NCBI GenBank assembly: GCA_032622095.1
Contig: CP136066.1
Span: forward strand, 207,350,978 to 207,414,977
Length of the DNA stretch: 64,000 bases
Source of the DNA: Siphonodentalium dalli
Taxonomy: Eukaryota; Mollusca; Scaphopoda; Gadilida; Siphonodentaliidae
Direction of reading: 5' to 3'
The notes beneath the pieces were generated by a model. That model did no database searches. It was not told where the DNA came from and saw only the letters and a list, made by a program, of their open reading frames with translations. Both the position numbers and the translations under genes were made by a program. Shown in pieces: positions 21,325 to 31,939 of this stretch (the first letter of the stretch is position 1; each line of letters begins with the position of its first letter).

Positions 21325-21584
21325 TACTTTCTATACTAAATACTCATTGATGAGTTGTTCCCTTACGAAATGTTCAGATAATAAGTTCAACAGGTAGTTT
21401 GTTGAACTTATTATCTGAACATTTCTCAGTAATTAATAGAAATTCGTCTTCACTTGTTTTATCTTTCCATTTGTCTGTCGTTGGCTTTTATTACCTGAAC
21501 ATACCTCGAAATGAATAATAGACCCTTCCAAAATATAACTTTTAAAACTGGGTGGGATAATCCATTTAGTATTGAAAGGGTTAT
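21321..21584. mobile_element. TTAA-5 MITE
   Basis: Starts TTAA-TACTTTCTATACTAAATA and ends TTTAGTATTGAAAGGG-TTAT. It contains a perfect palindrome around 21363-21428 (gttcagataataagttcaac ... complement). Another TTAA-target family without the shared hairpin. Confidence 0.7.
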
Positions 21585-21753
21585 TAAGCATATATGACCA
21601 TATCATGAAGACAGACAAACAGAGAGGGTTAATTTCAATGGGAAATTGTGCTGCAGCACATAGAAACCACAGACCTCCACAACCAATTAAGCAACTCACA
21701 ATGTTGCTTGAAACCAAATAACTTCCCTTGTCTGGAACATCAGTGTCCAAGCA

Positions 21754-22024
21754 TTAACCATTCCATGACTAGAGCTTCCAGAAATTTGCAAAAACCCTGT
21801 GCCAATGCATTCTCTTATATATGCGAGTCTCCCATAGGGAGCCTCGCATATATAAGAGAATACATTGGCCTAACAATATTTACCTTGACCTTGAATAAAG
21901 CGAGTGAATTCTCTTATATATGCGAGGCTCCCTTAGTATGGGATACTCTCATATATATAAGAGAATTCACTGCCACATTATCTTTAATGCTGCACAATTA
22001 CAGCTCCTGTCATGAAAGGGTTAA
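21754..22024. mobile_element. TTAA-3 MITE
   Basis: TTAA on both sides. Ends CCATTCCATGACTAGAGC and GCTCCTGTCATGAAAGGG. The first hairpin (21803-21870) has inner stem CTCCC/GGGAG; the second (21901-21972) is more diverged. Confidence 0.8.
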
Positions 22025-22164
22025 TAAAACGATTGCTGAACGACTTATGATGGCTTGATGTGACATGATCACTGATATAACGTTATATTTACATACTCCG
22101 AAGATTGATTGTGTTTTTCTCATAGAGTTTTGATGGCCACACACACTGTTTTACTGCCGTGATT

Positions 22165-22430
22165 TAAGAAATGAATGTAGTTTGGTAGTGTTTTATTGAA
22201 GGGTATAGCGCTGTCGTTATGTGAACAGCACTAAATGCTCCAACAGCCAGAGTGATATACCACTCAATAAAACAAACCCAAACTACATTAAGCAGAAAAT
22301 GAATGTAGTGGGTGTGGGTGTTATTGAGGGATACGGCATTGCGGTCGTTGGGGCACACTAGATATGCCCCCAATGACGACCACAGCACCGAATCTGCCAA
22401 TAACACACACATCCACTGCATTCATTTCTT
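22165..22430. repeat. Two adjacent foldback units
   Basis: gaatgtagtttggtagtg ... actcaataaaac.. aaactacatt (22171-22289), then gaatgtagtgggtgtgggtg ... cacacacatccactgcattc (22301-22426). Each is an inverted repeat of similar sequence, so the region is a tandem of related hairpins. 22440-23110 has only a 38-bp direct repeat (ggccacatactttaaaa ... cataaccagttatt, 22914-22990). Confidence 0.6.
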
Positions 22431-23117
22431 ATATTTATATAGATTTTTGGTGATTTATTCCCATACAAAAGCTGAGTGTATTCTTATTTATTTTCACAAA
22501 ATCTGCCGTGAATTTGAGACTAGCCCACACAGCACATTAAGTCAGCCCGATATAAGATTTCCAAGCACTAGCAACAATAACGTGATCGATATAAATAACT
22601 GGCTTCAGATGCAATTCGGCTGAAATTTGAAAAGCACGCCCAATTATTCGGCTAACCGCTTTTAGTGATTAGGTCAACAATTTGTGACATCATTTTCTGT
22701 GTGTTATTAGGGTATGAAACGGGTGACCCAATTGGCAGTTGACCAATCACCGAACAAGATTTTGTGTAATACAGGGCTATGTAAATATTTTCTTATATTT
22801 ACATAGCTTTTTCCTTATTAAGTGAAAAAAAACTTTTTTATCTGAAAGCTGTCTGCATTTTGAATTATTAAATTAGCCCAATATTCTACCGATCGAATCG
22901 ATCCGATTACTTTGGCCACATACTTTAAAAAAAAAAACATAACCAGTTATTATTGGCCACATACTTAAAAAAAAACATAACCAGTTATTCCATCTACAGC
23001 TTTTAGTCATCTAGGTCAACAAGATTACAAGATGTGACATCGGTTAGTGTTATGGTGTGTTTTATTGGGATATAAAACACATCACCCAATTGGCAGTTGA
23101 CTAATCACGGAACAGGA

Positions 23118-23375
23118 TTTAATCAATCAATCAATCATGTTTATTTGTACGTTACACCATATATGGTCAAATGTACATGAACACAGAATAACAAGACAAA
23201 ATGGACGGATTACATGAAACAAAGTTAAGTAACAACAATGATATATGGCGGTATACGATGATATATGGCAATATACATATGTTATACCGGTATATGCCTA
23301 CCATAAGTTGTGATAAAATATGTAGATGATTGGCAAATATACCATTCAGAATTGAGACTGGCAACACTGGCATGG
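23118..23375 (-). repeat. Repeat with (ATTG)n tail, possible LINE 3' end
   Basis: On the minus strand the block ends atgattgattgattgatt-aaatcc. It has atatatggcggtatacg/atatatggcaatatac internal duplications. The tail suggests a LINE-type 3' end; class unproven. Confidence 0.4.
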
Positions 23376-23627
23376 TCTCAAGTCGAGGAATCTTTGTTTC
23401 TTTTTAGTTGTACTCAATTTAAGAGTTCGTTACTAGGTTGACAAACCCCTTATAATGCACCACTCACAGGCTATGTAAATATTAGCATATAACCAAACAA
23501 GGTATAGAAATTTGAAACATCATATTCCATATAACCAGAGGTTAATGCAGTTTGCTTAATTTTTCTTGCAGTAAAACTCCCATGACCACATTGAATCTGC
23601 CGTTCATTTTTAGAAAAATAAACTAAC

Positions 23628-23802
23628 CTTTGACCCAAAGGTCATCCTTAAGAGCTTCTGCAAGATAAGCAGCTCCTTCATCTCCGATCATGTTGTTGTT
23701 GTTAATGGTGATCCGTCGAATCCCAGACATCCTGTCAAGGTCCGGCCGACGATAACGGAGACTGTCTTTCCAGGCTTCATTGTGTCGTTTAACAGCCTGA
23801 TG
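23628..23802 (-). CDS. CEP78: CEP78 internal exon (LRR domain)
   Basis: A 175-nt minus-strand exon. Acceptor ctctcttgtAG|CATCAG just above 23802; donor GTCAAAG|GTTAGTTT just below 23628. Phase 0 in, phase 1 out, 58 full codons without a stop. It begins HQAVKRHNEAWKDSLRYRRP, continues DLDRMSGIRRITINNNNMIG and DEGAAYLAEALKDDLWVK. The SLRYRRPDLD block, the following LRRIT-type strand, IGDxGA and DLW are hallmarks of CEP78 as I know it from vertebrates. CEP78 is a leucine-rich-repeat protein of the centriole wall and distal appendage region that acts in ciliogenesis and ubiquitin-ligase control at the centrosome. The exon directly continues into 19380-19493 across a 4134-bp intron. Upstream exons were searched for by eye up to 64000 and not found. 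Confidence 0.88.
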
Positions 23803-24317
23803 CTACAAGAGAGAAAATATGAAAACAGGTTAGAATCCTCTTGATATCACTTTTCTGAGGTCTTATCAGATCTTATTGAAATCAAAGTTGGGCTCTCCCA
23901 ATTGGAGCATACAGGATACCCCCAATGGCAGCCAATGTTTAACCTCTTCACTGCTAATGACGTTATGATGTCGAAAGCGTCTGTAGCAGATAAATCCTAT
24001 GTTATTCCAGTTTTTTATGGAAATGTGTACTGTACTCCTCACCATCTGGATCACAATTTAGGATCTGGATGATTTGAATTCGGTTCTTTAGTAATCTGGT
24101 TCTCTGTGGTTCCTGTATTATTTGTAACAAGGAGTATTATCTTTGTCGATATCGGGGGAGACATAAGTGAGTGTTGCCTTGATATAACTCACGTTTTTTT
24201 TGGTATTATTTCCTAAAGTTTTTACAAGAATCACAGTAACATCCGTGCTAGAATCTGTTACAGCACTCACTAGTGATACTTTAATATTGACAGCCATGTT
24301 CTTGAGAAAATAACGAA

Positions 24318-24368
24318 CATAAACTATAAAGTAGAAGTTCTTTTTCTTCTACTTTATAGTTTATGTAC
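24318..24368. repeat. Perfect short hairpin
   Basis: acataaactataaagtagaa and its complement flank a roughly 8-base loop, giving a 21-bp perfect stem. It could be a minimal foldback element; nothing supports a microRNA beyond shape. The surrounding 23803-24770 has no recognised exon. Confidence 0.75.
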
Positions 24369-24775
24369 ACTATGTACGCCGGTGATTCGCAATGTGGGCA
24401 GCTGGTGGTGTACGTTTCTCTTGGTCAACAAAAATTGGTTGCAATCATCTTAAGTGACTCATGCATTAAAAGATTACCTGTCAGGGAGTAATGGGTATTG
24501 TCAGTATGATAATTCTGATATGCATGCATATATGTTGCAACTCAATGGCATCCAGCTTCAGGGATGGACAATGACAATGGTGCCAACATAGTCTGATACC
24601 CATGGCTGAGAATTTATGGTTACCCATTAGTACACTATAAAGTATGAGTTCACTTAAATTTTGCTTTATATTTAAGGTACTGGATCCGATCCGATGGTCC
24701 ACATATCATCAGATTGCATACAACAACATTTTTATAAATGGCACTTTAGTTATCAGAATCAATTAATTGCCCGGT

Positions 24776-24985
24776 ATAGTCAACTATAGTATAAAATTGC
24801 CCAAAACCTGTTATTTATCAACATTTTGTTCAAAGAAATTTGGCCGGATTGTCAAATATCTAAGACCCGAAGCCTCTTGATTTAGAGTTATCCATCTTCA
24901 TCCACAATTTGGTCTGAGACCGTCGGCTCGTCAACTTTTTGCCAGGCCGTCAAAAAGTACCAGTGGTCAAAAATAATGGATTGCA
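24776..24985 (-). repeat. Dispersed repeat K, inverted copy
   Basis: Reverse complement of 15290-15512 with substantial divergence (tagagttatccatcttcatc is the best-conserved part). Confidence 0.55.
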
Positions 24986-25095
24986 AAATTTATATCTGAT
25001 AACTCTGAGCTTCCTCGACTCATATAAAAAAATATTTTTTACCCCCAAAACCAAAGAAATAGTAATTTGGGAGCATTAATTCAGATACTGCATCT

Positions 25096-25278
25096 TTAAC
25101 CCTTTCTATACTAAACACTCATCGATGAGTAGTTATCCCATAGGAAATGTTCAGATAATAAGTTTAACCCTTTCTATACTAAACACTCATCGATGAGTAG
25201 TTATCCCATAGGAAATGTTCAGATAATAAGTTTAACCCTTTCTCCACTAAACACTCATTGATGAGTAGTTATCCCATA
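25096..25278. repeat. TTAA-5 terminal segment in tandem (68 bp, 2.7 copies)
   Basis: Three head-to-tail copies of the TTAA-5 left end (ttaaccctttctatactaaa ... gttcagataataag). The third switches at aggaaat into the MAR-B element that follows, the shared aggaaat/ggaaat being a likely microhomology. Confidence 0.8.
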
Positions 25279-25424
25279 GGAAATATGGCTTGTTGCCATT
25301 CATCGGAAAGCTCTCCCTGAGAACTTTCCGATGAATGGCAACAAGCCATATTTCCAACTAAATCCTGAAAAGTTACCCATAATTCTGCTGTGGTTAAGGA
25401 GTCGATTACTTAGGGTATTACTGT
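25279..25424. mobile_element. MAR-B MITE, left end missing
   Basis: Starts inside the arm at gaaatatggcttgttgcc and ends GGGTATTACTG-TA. The left terminal 60 bp or so are replaced by the TTAA-5 tandem. Confidence 0.75.
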
Positions 25425-25618
25425 ATATCAATATTTCCTAAGGCCACTGTTTTTTATGTGTTGGTTTACAGATTTATTAAGGAAAAAAAATGGGTCGGTC
25501 AGGAAAAAATGGCAATAAAATTGAAAAAAAAAAAATTCTCAAACTAATTTTTTCAGTTGTTTTGCCAGACGCTGAACGAAGTTACCAGTAATCATTGATT
25601 TAATCTCAATTTTTCATA

Positions 25619-25703
25619 GCAGGTTGGCATCACCAAATTCAGCCTCTGGGGACCTCATTCTGCTTACACCTCAGCAAATGACAGACACACTATTTCAAGG
25701 CTT
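25619..25703. mobile_element. HAT-A MITE fragment
   Basis: One arm only: ggttggcatcaccaaattca through acactatttcaaggcttg. Confidence 0.7.
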
Positions 25704-25776
25704 GGTAATGACAAGATTGAAATGTGGCGACCATGGTTTTCTAACGGAATTATACTTTACATCCAATCTATTTCAG

Positions 25777-26271
25777 TTAAAGGGTTACTGTACACTAAAT
25801 CCGGCCATTTATGGGACCATCTCCTTTTACACTCAACAGAATATATGCAACAAATGAATGAAATTGAGCCATGAATGAGAGTAAAATACACTCGGAGCTC
25901 TATATGAAGGTTGCTGCAAACAACATGGCAGTTATAATAAAAACAAGTTAATGACTCGAGTCACGGACTCGTTTTCATTATAATTACCATGTTGTTTGCA
26001 TCATTCATAGAGCAGATGACTCGAAATGAGAGTATTTTTGCACTAATCCATGGTTCAAATTAATTCATTTGTTGCATAATGAGTTTATGTCTCAAGTCAT
26101 AAACTTACTTTCATTATAATTACCATGTTGTTTCACATCGTTCATAGAGCACATGAGTGTATTTTGCACTAATCCGTGGATCAAATTAATTCATTTGTTA
26201 TATATATTCTGTTGAGTATAATAGGAGATGGTCCCATAAATGGCTGGATTTGGTATACAGTCCCCCTTTAA
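25777..26271. mobile_element. TTAA-6 foldback element
   Basis: TTAA at 25777-25780 and 26268-26271. Terminal repeat AGGGKKACTGTAYACYAAAT, arms of about 170 bp (ccatttatgggaccatctcc; caacagaatata; aacaacatggyarttataat) with moderate divergence. The right arm module is partly duplicated (cactaatccatggttcaaat, cactaatccgtggatcaaat). Non-coding. Confidence 0.75.
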
Positions 26272-26544
26272 CATCACATCTGTTTGGGTTAATGTTGTTA
26301 GATGAAGTGTGTTAGCATGTACCATTTAACACCAAGATTTTCTTCGTTGATTAAATAGAACTAACATTATGAATGGGTTTGCTGGTCTTTTTGTATGAAT
26401 CGTTATTAACTTGGAAGCAATTTGTCTGAAAGGTTACATCATTAAATCATTTGGTTTATTTACCGGAATAACATAATACGACTGGTGTAAATGGAGAATT
26501 ATTGTTACAGCTCACAGTCAAGTATGTAACAACCTGAAGAGTGA

Positions 26545-27112
26545 GGACGTTTATATTGATGACCTAACCATTCAATGACTTCACCAAGACTGAGTTCAGT
26601 GTCAATCAGTGCCAATCAGTGGGTCTGTCATTTACAGAATGATGAGGTCCCCATGAGGGTGAATTTAGTGACACTATGCCGCATAGTGGGCAAGCATCAC
26701 CAAATTCACCCTCTGGGGACCTCATTCTGCATGGCCTCATCTGCTATGGGAGACATAGACTCAGATTGAAGTTCCCAAATAGTGAATATTGCGATGTACA
26801 CCCATTGGGAACTTTATTATGCAACGTGTTGTCTGCCAGTTTGGGGATATAGAGAAACTAAACTTAAAAAGAAATAGAATCTATGTGAAGAAGTTTCTAT
26901 AGAAGTTTGATAATAAAGAAACTTTCCAGAGAAGATGAGGTCTATAAAGCAGAATGAGGTCCCCAGAGGGTGAATTTAGGTATGCTAGCCCGCTATGCAG
27001 GATAGCGTCACTAAATTCACCCTCTGGGGACCTCATTCTGCAAATGACAGACACACTAAACTCAGGCTTGGTGACCTATAACCATTCAATAACTTCACCC
27101 AGCTGGAGTCTC
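26545..27112. mobile_element. HAT-A MITE flanked by a 30-bp repeat
   Basis: HAT-A arms run from about 26618 to 27070 (left terminus lost, right end ctcaggcttg). The flanks gacctaaccattcaatgact (26558) and gacctataaccattcaataa (27073) are copies of one about 30-bp sequence. This is too long for a hAT target duplication, so the MITE sits between two copies of a local duplication. Confidence 0.65.
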
Positions 27113-27121
27113 ATAAACTAA

Positions 27122-27205
27122 GTCTAACCTTTTCTTAACTAAATACTCATTGACGATTGTGTATTTCCCTTTATAGGCAATGTTCAGGTAATAAGTTTCA
27201 CAAAA
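27122..27205. repeat. TTAA-5 left-end fragment
   Basis: taaccttttcttaactaaat through atgttcaggtaataag, decayed. Confidence 0.45.
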
Positions 27206-27376
27206 CAGCCAGATTAACAAGAAATTGTTCGGGCGCTGGTCAGAGTAACTCCATGGAACGAACCCACAGATTTGATCATCAAATAAACTATATCTCACTT
27301 CAAAGCATGTACATGTATAATGCAGAAAAAAAATGTTTTTCAAGCAGTTTCATTTAAAACTTTTGGTGGATTGAAG

Positions 27377-27574
27377 TACAGTAGTGCCCTAAATAATCGA
27401 CTCCTTAACCACAGCAGAATTATGGGTAATTTTTCAGGATTTAGTCGGAAATATGGCTTGTTGCCAGTGAGAGCTTTCCGATGAATGGCAATAAGCCATA
27501 TTTCCGACTAAATCCTGAAAAATTACCTATAATTCTGCTGTGTTTAAGGAGTCTATTATTTAGCACATTACTAT
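27377..27574. mobile_element. MAR-B MITE
   Basis: CAGTAGTGCCCTAAATAATC start, decayed end. Centre shortened relative to 3786-4002. Confidence 0.8.
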
Positions 27575-27641
27575 AATGCAGAAAAAAAAATGCTTTTCAA
27601 GCAGTTTCTTTTAAAACTTTTGGTGGATTGAAGTACTATAG

Positions 27642-27888
27642 CCCTTTGAGTGCCAGGTCCGATTTTTGTATCAACCCATATACCATGTGCCAATGCATTC
27701 TCTTATATATGCGAGTCGACCATAGGTCGCCTCGCATATATAAGAGAATGCATTGGCCTAACCCTTTTTTTTTCTTCTTTTTTTTTACAATTTTTTACAA
27801 TTTTAATAATTTATTCTTATATTCTTTAACAGACTTAGTTTGCAGGTTTAGGGCCGATGAGATCGGCCCCTGGCACTCAAAGGGTTAA
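27642..27888 (+). mobile_element. TTAA-2 MITE, short form
   Basis: Ends CCCTTTGAGTGCCAGG and CCTGGCACTCAAAGGG-TTAA; the terminal repeat differs from other TTAA-2 copies at the same base pair on both ends. One hairpin (about 27690-27757), short AT spacer, and gggccgatgagatcggcccc. The left TTAA is lost. Confidence 0.78.
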
Positions 27889-28049
27889 TAGATAAACGGT
27901 AACTGTTTCGTTGGATATTCGGGGATTCGGCATCCGAACAGTTTGTTTTCATGTTTGAGTCTCCAAATATCAAACAACAGAGTACGTTAATCTCCTAAAT
28001 AGTTCCATTTTTAACTATATTTTCACTTTATTAAAGCTGCCTACACCAT

Positions 28050-28400
28050 AAATTGAAGATATACACAGAACGACATGAGTGTGTTATTGGGTTTGTTGAT
28101 ACAGCATGAGCGCAGCCTCGAATTCTATCATCCTGCGATGGCACAAGTGCTGTATCAACACATACATGTATGCGTCGTTCTGTGTTTATTACACGTCACA
28201 CATCCTAGAGTCCATTCATTAACAAATACAGGCTTACAAGGTTTATTTAGGCACACACAGGGCTTGTTTTGTCATGTGTGATAATGCTTTTATTTTTTGT
28301 TCCGGTTTCATGATTCAGGCAAACGTCATTTGACGTCAACAAGACGAGTATGCGTTTGGAACATATCTTCCATACGGATTTGTAAATATGGAACAGCAAT
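28050..28400. repeat. Dispersed repeat F
   Basis: Begins with an inverted repeat (aacgacatgagtgtgttatt ... tgtatcaaca ... cgtcgttctgtg). It contains gatggcacaagtgctgtatc, ttgttccggtttca and aacgtcatttgacgtcaac. A diverged copy lies at 49362-49660. Confidence 0.6.
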
Positions 28401-28510
28401 AACACTGTACTTCAAGGATCAAGCGTGTAATAAAATTCTGAATGAGCGCAAATAAATATGGAGAAGCACTGGGAGGGATAACGTTATTTTACAATACAGG
28501 CTTCTTCAAA

Positions 28511-28727
28511 TACAGTAATGCCCTAAGTAATCGACCTCTTAACCAAAGCAGAATTATGGGTAACTTTTAAGGATTTAGTCGGAAATATGGCTTGTTGCCA
28601 TTCATCGGAAAGCTCTCGGCGAGATCTTTCCGATGAATGGCAACAAGCCATATTTCCAACTAAATCCTGAAAAGTTACCCATAATTCTGCTTTGGTTAAG
28701 AGGTCGATTACTTAGGGCATTACTGTA
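28511..28727. mobile_element. MAR-B MITE
   Basis: Near-complete palindrome, CAGTAATGCCCTAAGTAATC to GATTACTTAGGGCATTACTG, between TA dinucleotides. Confidence 0.85.
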
Positions 28728-28739
28728 CATGTTCAACTC

Positions 28740-28979
28740 AAATATTATTCTAAGACACCGGAATATGATTATAAAGCATCCGTAGATTGTTGACTTTGTA
28801 AATTCAGACCGAGCAAATAGACCTTCTCTAATATAATCCAGCGGCTGCACAGGAATGATGAAATAAATTGATTTATTCTCTGCATCACCTATTATCAGCT
28901 GTCCATAATGCTTTTGTGTGATTTTTGCTGTCACATTCACCGATTCGAATGACAGGCTATGGTTTGGAGTCAATAATTA
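28740..28979 (-). other. Orphan open frame, possible exon
   Basis: The minus strand is open for about 78 codons: TPNHSLSFESVNVTAKITQK, then HYGQLIIGDAENKSIYFIIP and VQPLDYIREGLFARSEF. The composition is protein-like and the codons are mixed, unlike repeat shadows. No family is recognised. A possible acceptor (accatAG|CCTG near 28963) exists but no strong donor is obvious, and there is no second copy in the window to compare. Confidence 0.22.
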
Positions 28980-29156
28980 CTATGAATGGTAAATCATTGG
29001 GTGGCATGATATCACGATGTCACGAGAGTGAGTGTATCGGCATGCAACAAATATTCAATAATTTTATCTTCCTGCCGCAATAATATGACAAAACCTTCGT
29101 GTTCATTTGCATTGCATGAAAAACTTTGTATTGAACTTTTTATGTAAACTTAGTTG

Positions 29157-29260
29157 ATCCGAAGCAAGCCTTGAAATAGTGTCTGTACATCACTAAATTC
29201 ACCCTCTGGGGACCTCATTTTGCAAATGACAGACACACTATTTCAAGGCTTGTTCCGAAG
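29157..29260. mobile_element. Minimal HAT-A MITE (88 bp)
   Basis: 29165-29252: CAAGCCTTGAAATAGTGTC joined to caccctctggggacctcat and CAAGGCTTG. Flanks ATCCGAAG and TTCCGAAG match at 7 of 8 bases, an aged 8-bp duplication. Confidence 0.82.
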
Positions 29261-29297
29261 GAATATTAATATAGTACTACAACATTCAACAAAAAGC

Positions 29298-29897
29298 TTA
29301 TAGATCAAGCCTGCAAATAGTGTGGTGTCTGTCATTTGCAGAATGTGGTCCCAAGAGGGTGAATTTAGTGATGCTATCCCGCACAGTGGGCTAGCATCAC
29401 CAAATTCACCCTTTGGGAACCTCATTCTGCTTAGGCTTCAACTGCTATGGTAGACCTAGAATCAGATTTGAAGTTCCCCATTTGAAGTTGGTTTAAACAA
29501 TATTTATTTCTACCCTCAATTAATACCGGTACATGTATACACGAAACAAGACATTGAACATTATGATTTATATGACAGATTAGAATAGAAGAGGGTGAAG
29601 AGGATCTAACAACAAGTTTATGTTGGTGATGTTCACTCATTAGTCAACTCGATTATGCATTTTATTTTCTGCAAATTAGGGGATATAGAAACTTCCCAGA
29701 ATGGAAAAAGAAACTAAAAACAGTGTTAATTTGAGACTATAGATATTTCCTAGAAGATGAGGCCTAAGCAGAATGAGGTCCCCAGAGGGCGAATTTGGTG
29801 ATGCTAGCTCACTGTGAGGGATAGCGTCACTAAATTCACCCTCTGGGGACCTCATTCTGCAAATGACAGACACACTATTTACAGGCTTATTATAGAT
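29298..29897. mobile_element. HAT-A MITE with 8-bp TSD TTATAGAT
   Basis: Element 29306-29889 between TTATAGAT copies (29298-29305, 29890-29897). It carries an extra block of about 135 bp (about 29492-29625, ttaaacaatatttatttcta ... caagtttatg) between two copies of gttgg, which looks like an unidentified secondary insertion. Confidence 0.88.
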
Positions 29898-30151
29898 TGA
29901 GACGACAATCAACACCGACAATCAACACCGCTATCACCATTCAGACACCTTTGGGGGTTTCCATGCAGTCTATCTGGGGATACATAAAACGACTTAATTG
30001 TTAAGTTAGAGTACCACCTGAATGAATCTATGATATCTGAAGACCACATCAAGCATATTATATAACAATAAAAATGTCAAAAAGATAACTTTGATCATAT
30101 TTTTTTAAAGCAAAATTTTGGAAAGACAGTGTTCTCAGCAAGTATATAAAT

Positions 30152-30525
30152 TTAACCCTTTACCCAACAAACCGGCCAAAACCGGCCAAATAAAGCTTCA
30201 ACAGCCTAAAATATCTTCGATCTGTCTCAATAGAACCATACAAATATGGATATCATTGGAACCGGCTCCTTGACCACATTGTGATAGTTACAGTTATGCC
30301 CTGTGCCAATGCATTCTCTTATATATGCGAGTCGACCATACATTGGCCTAAAAAAAATCTTTTTTTAACACTTTTTACTATTTGTTCTTACATTCTTTAA
30401 CAATTTTATAATTTTTAATGTGTTAAGCCAATGCATTCTCTTATATATGCGAGGCGACCTATGGTCGACTCGCATATATAAGACAATGCATTGGCACAGG
30501 GCCCTTCCGTTGGGTAAAGGGTTAA
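30152..30525 (+). mobile_element. TTAA-1 MITE with half-deleted hairpin 1
   Basis: TTAA both sides. Hairpin 1 is cut from gtcgaccata directly to cattggcc, losing one stem arm; hairpin 2 is intact. Confidence 0.87.
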
Positions 30526-31500
30526 AGGAAATGAATGCCATAAAAATTACATGACATGAAATAGGAAAAGGCTTGAATGACTATTTAGTTGGGAGCAGCA
30601 CTGCTTCAAGAATATTGTTAACAGATTACTAAAGGTGTGCTGGAAAATTGTGAGCATGCAGCCATTTACAAGAACTGATATAAATAGTTGTGCTGAGATG
30701 AGTTTTAGGTCATAGGTCCATAACCAAATACCCATCTGGCCAGGTATAATTAATAGTGTGGCCTATTTCCAGTTGATTGCTCCCTGCTTGAAAACTATAT
30801 ATAGCCCAGGTAATAGTTCACTTGCCGGGTAATGTTCATAACTACTCTGACACGTGATCACGCTTCGTCCAAACAAATGACAGTATGACCCTCTGTGAAC
30901 TCGAGACAATATGTCAATATTTATCAATATGTCTTGATGTGAAAAATGTTTTCTCACAAATGGTAAGACAAATGTCACTACAAATACAGTTGAGTCGATG
31001 GAGACCAAGATTAAAATTGTCATGTGTTTAGTGCATGATAAATCGACTGAAATTCCTGCAAAGGAATGCATTGCAAATTTTTGAGTGTGTGAATGAACCA
31101 ATAACAACCATACCTCGGAGAATGCATTTGATCCCAAGACACAGAAGGATCCAGAAGAAGATAATCAATGTTGAAATTGGTTTTCAAATGTGAATGAAAC
31201 AGAGACCAACACCTCGGTCTACAAAGACTTCTAGGCAACAAAGACCTGCTAATAATTAAAGATGTGGATGGGGCAGGGACATGGCTAGAGGGTTGCTGTT
31301 GGGGGGGGGGGGGGGGGTGTTCATCTTGAAACTGCACCCCTCCCCAACTAGATATACTTCAAGCTTTCCAACTTTGGTAATTTCCAATTTGACACCCCCC
31401 CCCCCCATAAGTTGGAAATGTGACGGTTTCAGACCATTTTTTATAAAAGTAGAAAAAATATGCTGCTGTTGCTATAAAAACAACATATTCCCCACTAATT
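30526..31500. other. No gene recognised; old repeat with G/C tracts
   Basis: 30590-30720 (tgcttcaagaatattgtt, gaaaattgtgag) is distantly repeated at 34310-34400. Poly-G 31300-31317 and poly-C 31385-31404 interrupt the block; 37200-37560 may be a related element. A minus-strand open frame around 31020-31260 is not recognised. Confidence 0.4.
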
Positions 31501-31509
31501 ACTAATTGG

Positions 31510-31914
31510 AAAGCCTGTAAATAGTGTGTCTGTCATTTACAGAATTAGCCAGAGGGTGAATTTAGTGACAATCACAAATTTTACCCTCTGGGTACCTATT
31601 TCTGCTTGGGCCTCATATTCCGGGAAGAATCTATAGTCTCAAATTAACATCATTTTAGCTACCCTTTCTCTTCTGGGAAGTTTATGTATCCCCTAATTTG
31701 CAGAAGATTATATGCATAATTGAGGTGACTAATGAGAGAACATCACTAACTTCAACTGGGGAACTACAATCTGATCATAGGTCTCCCATAGCAGTTGAGG
31801 CCTAAACAAAATGAGGTTCCCAGAGGGTGAATTTGGTGATGCTAGCCCACCATTTGGGGTATGTCACTAAATTCACCATCTGGGGACCTCATTCTGCAAA
31901 TATTTGCTGGCTTG
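31510..31914. mobile_element. HAT-A MITE
   Basis: Decayed ends aagcctgtaaatagtgtg and tttgctggcttg. Both arm modules and the central gaagttccccagttgaag equivalent are present. Confidence 0.75.
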
Positions 31915-31939
31915 CTGGTTGGAAACTTAACTAGAGGTG

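Noticed and set aside
24318-24368. microRNA precursor
   Set aside because: The stem is perfect along its whole length and the loop is very short, more like a foldback element; no conserved mature sequence is recognised.
26545-26600. Short coding-looking stretch (LGEVIEWLGHQ on the minus strand)
   Set aside because: It is part of a local about 30-bp duplication around a HAT-A MITE, with no consistent splice sites; the second copy breaks the frame.
31020-31337. Possible CEP78 N-terminal exon on the minus strand
   Set aside because: Splice-like signals can be found but the peptide does not resemble the CEP78 N-terminus and part of it is a poly-G shadow.
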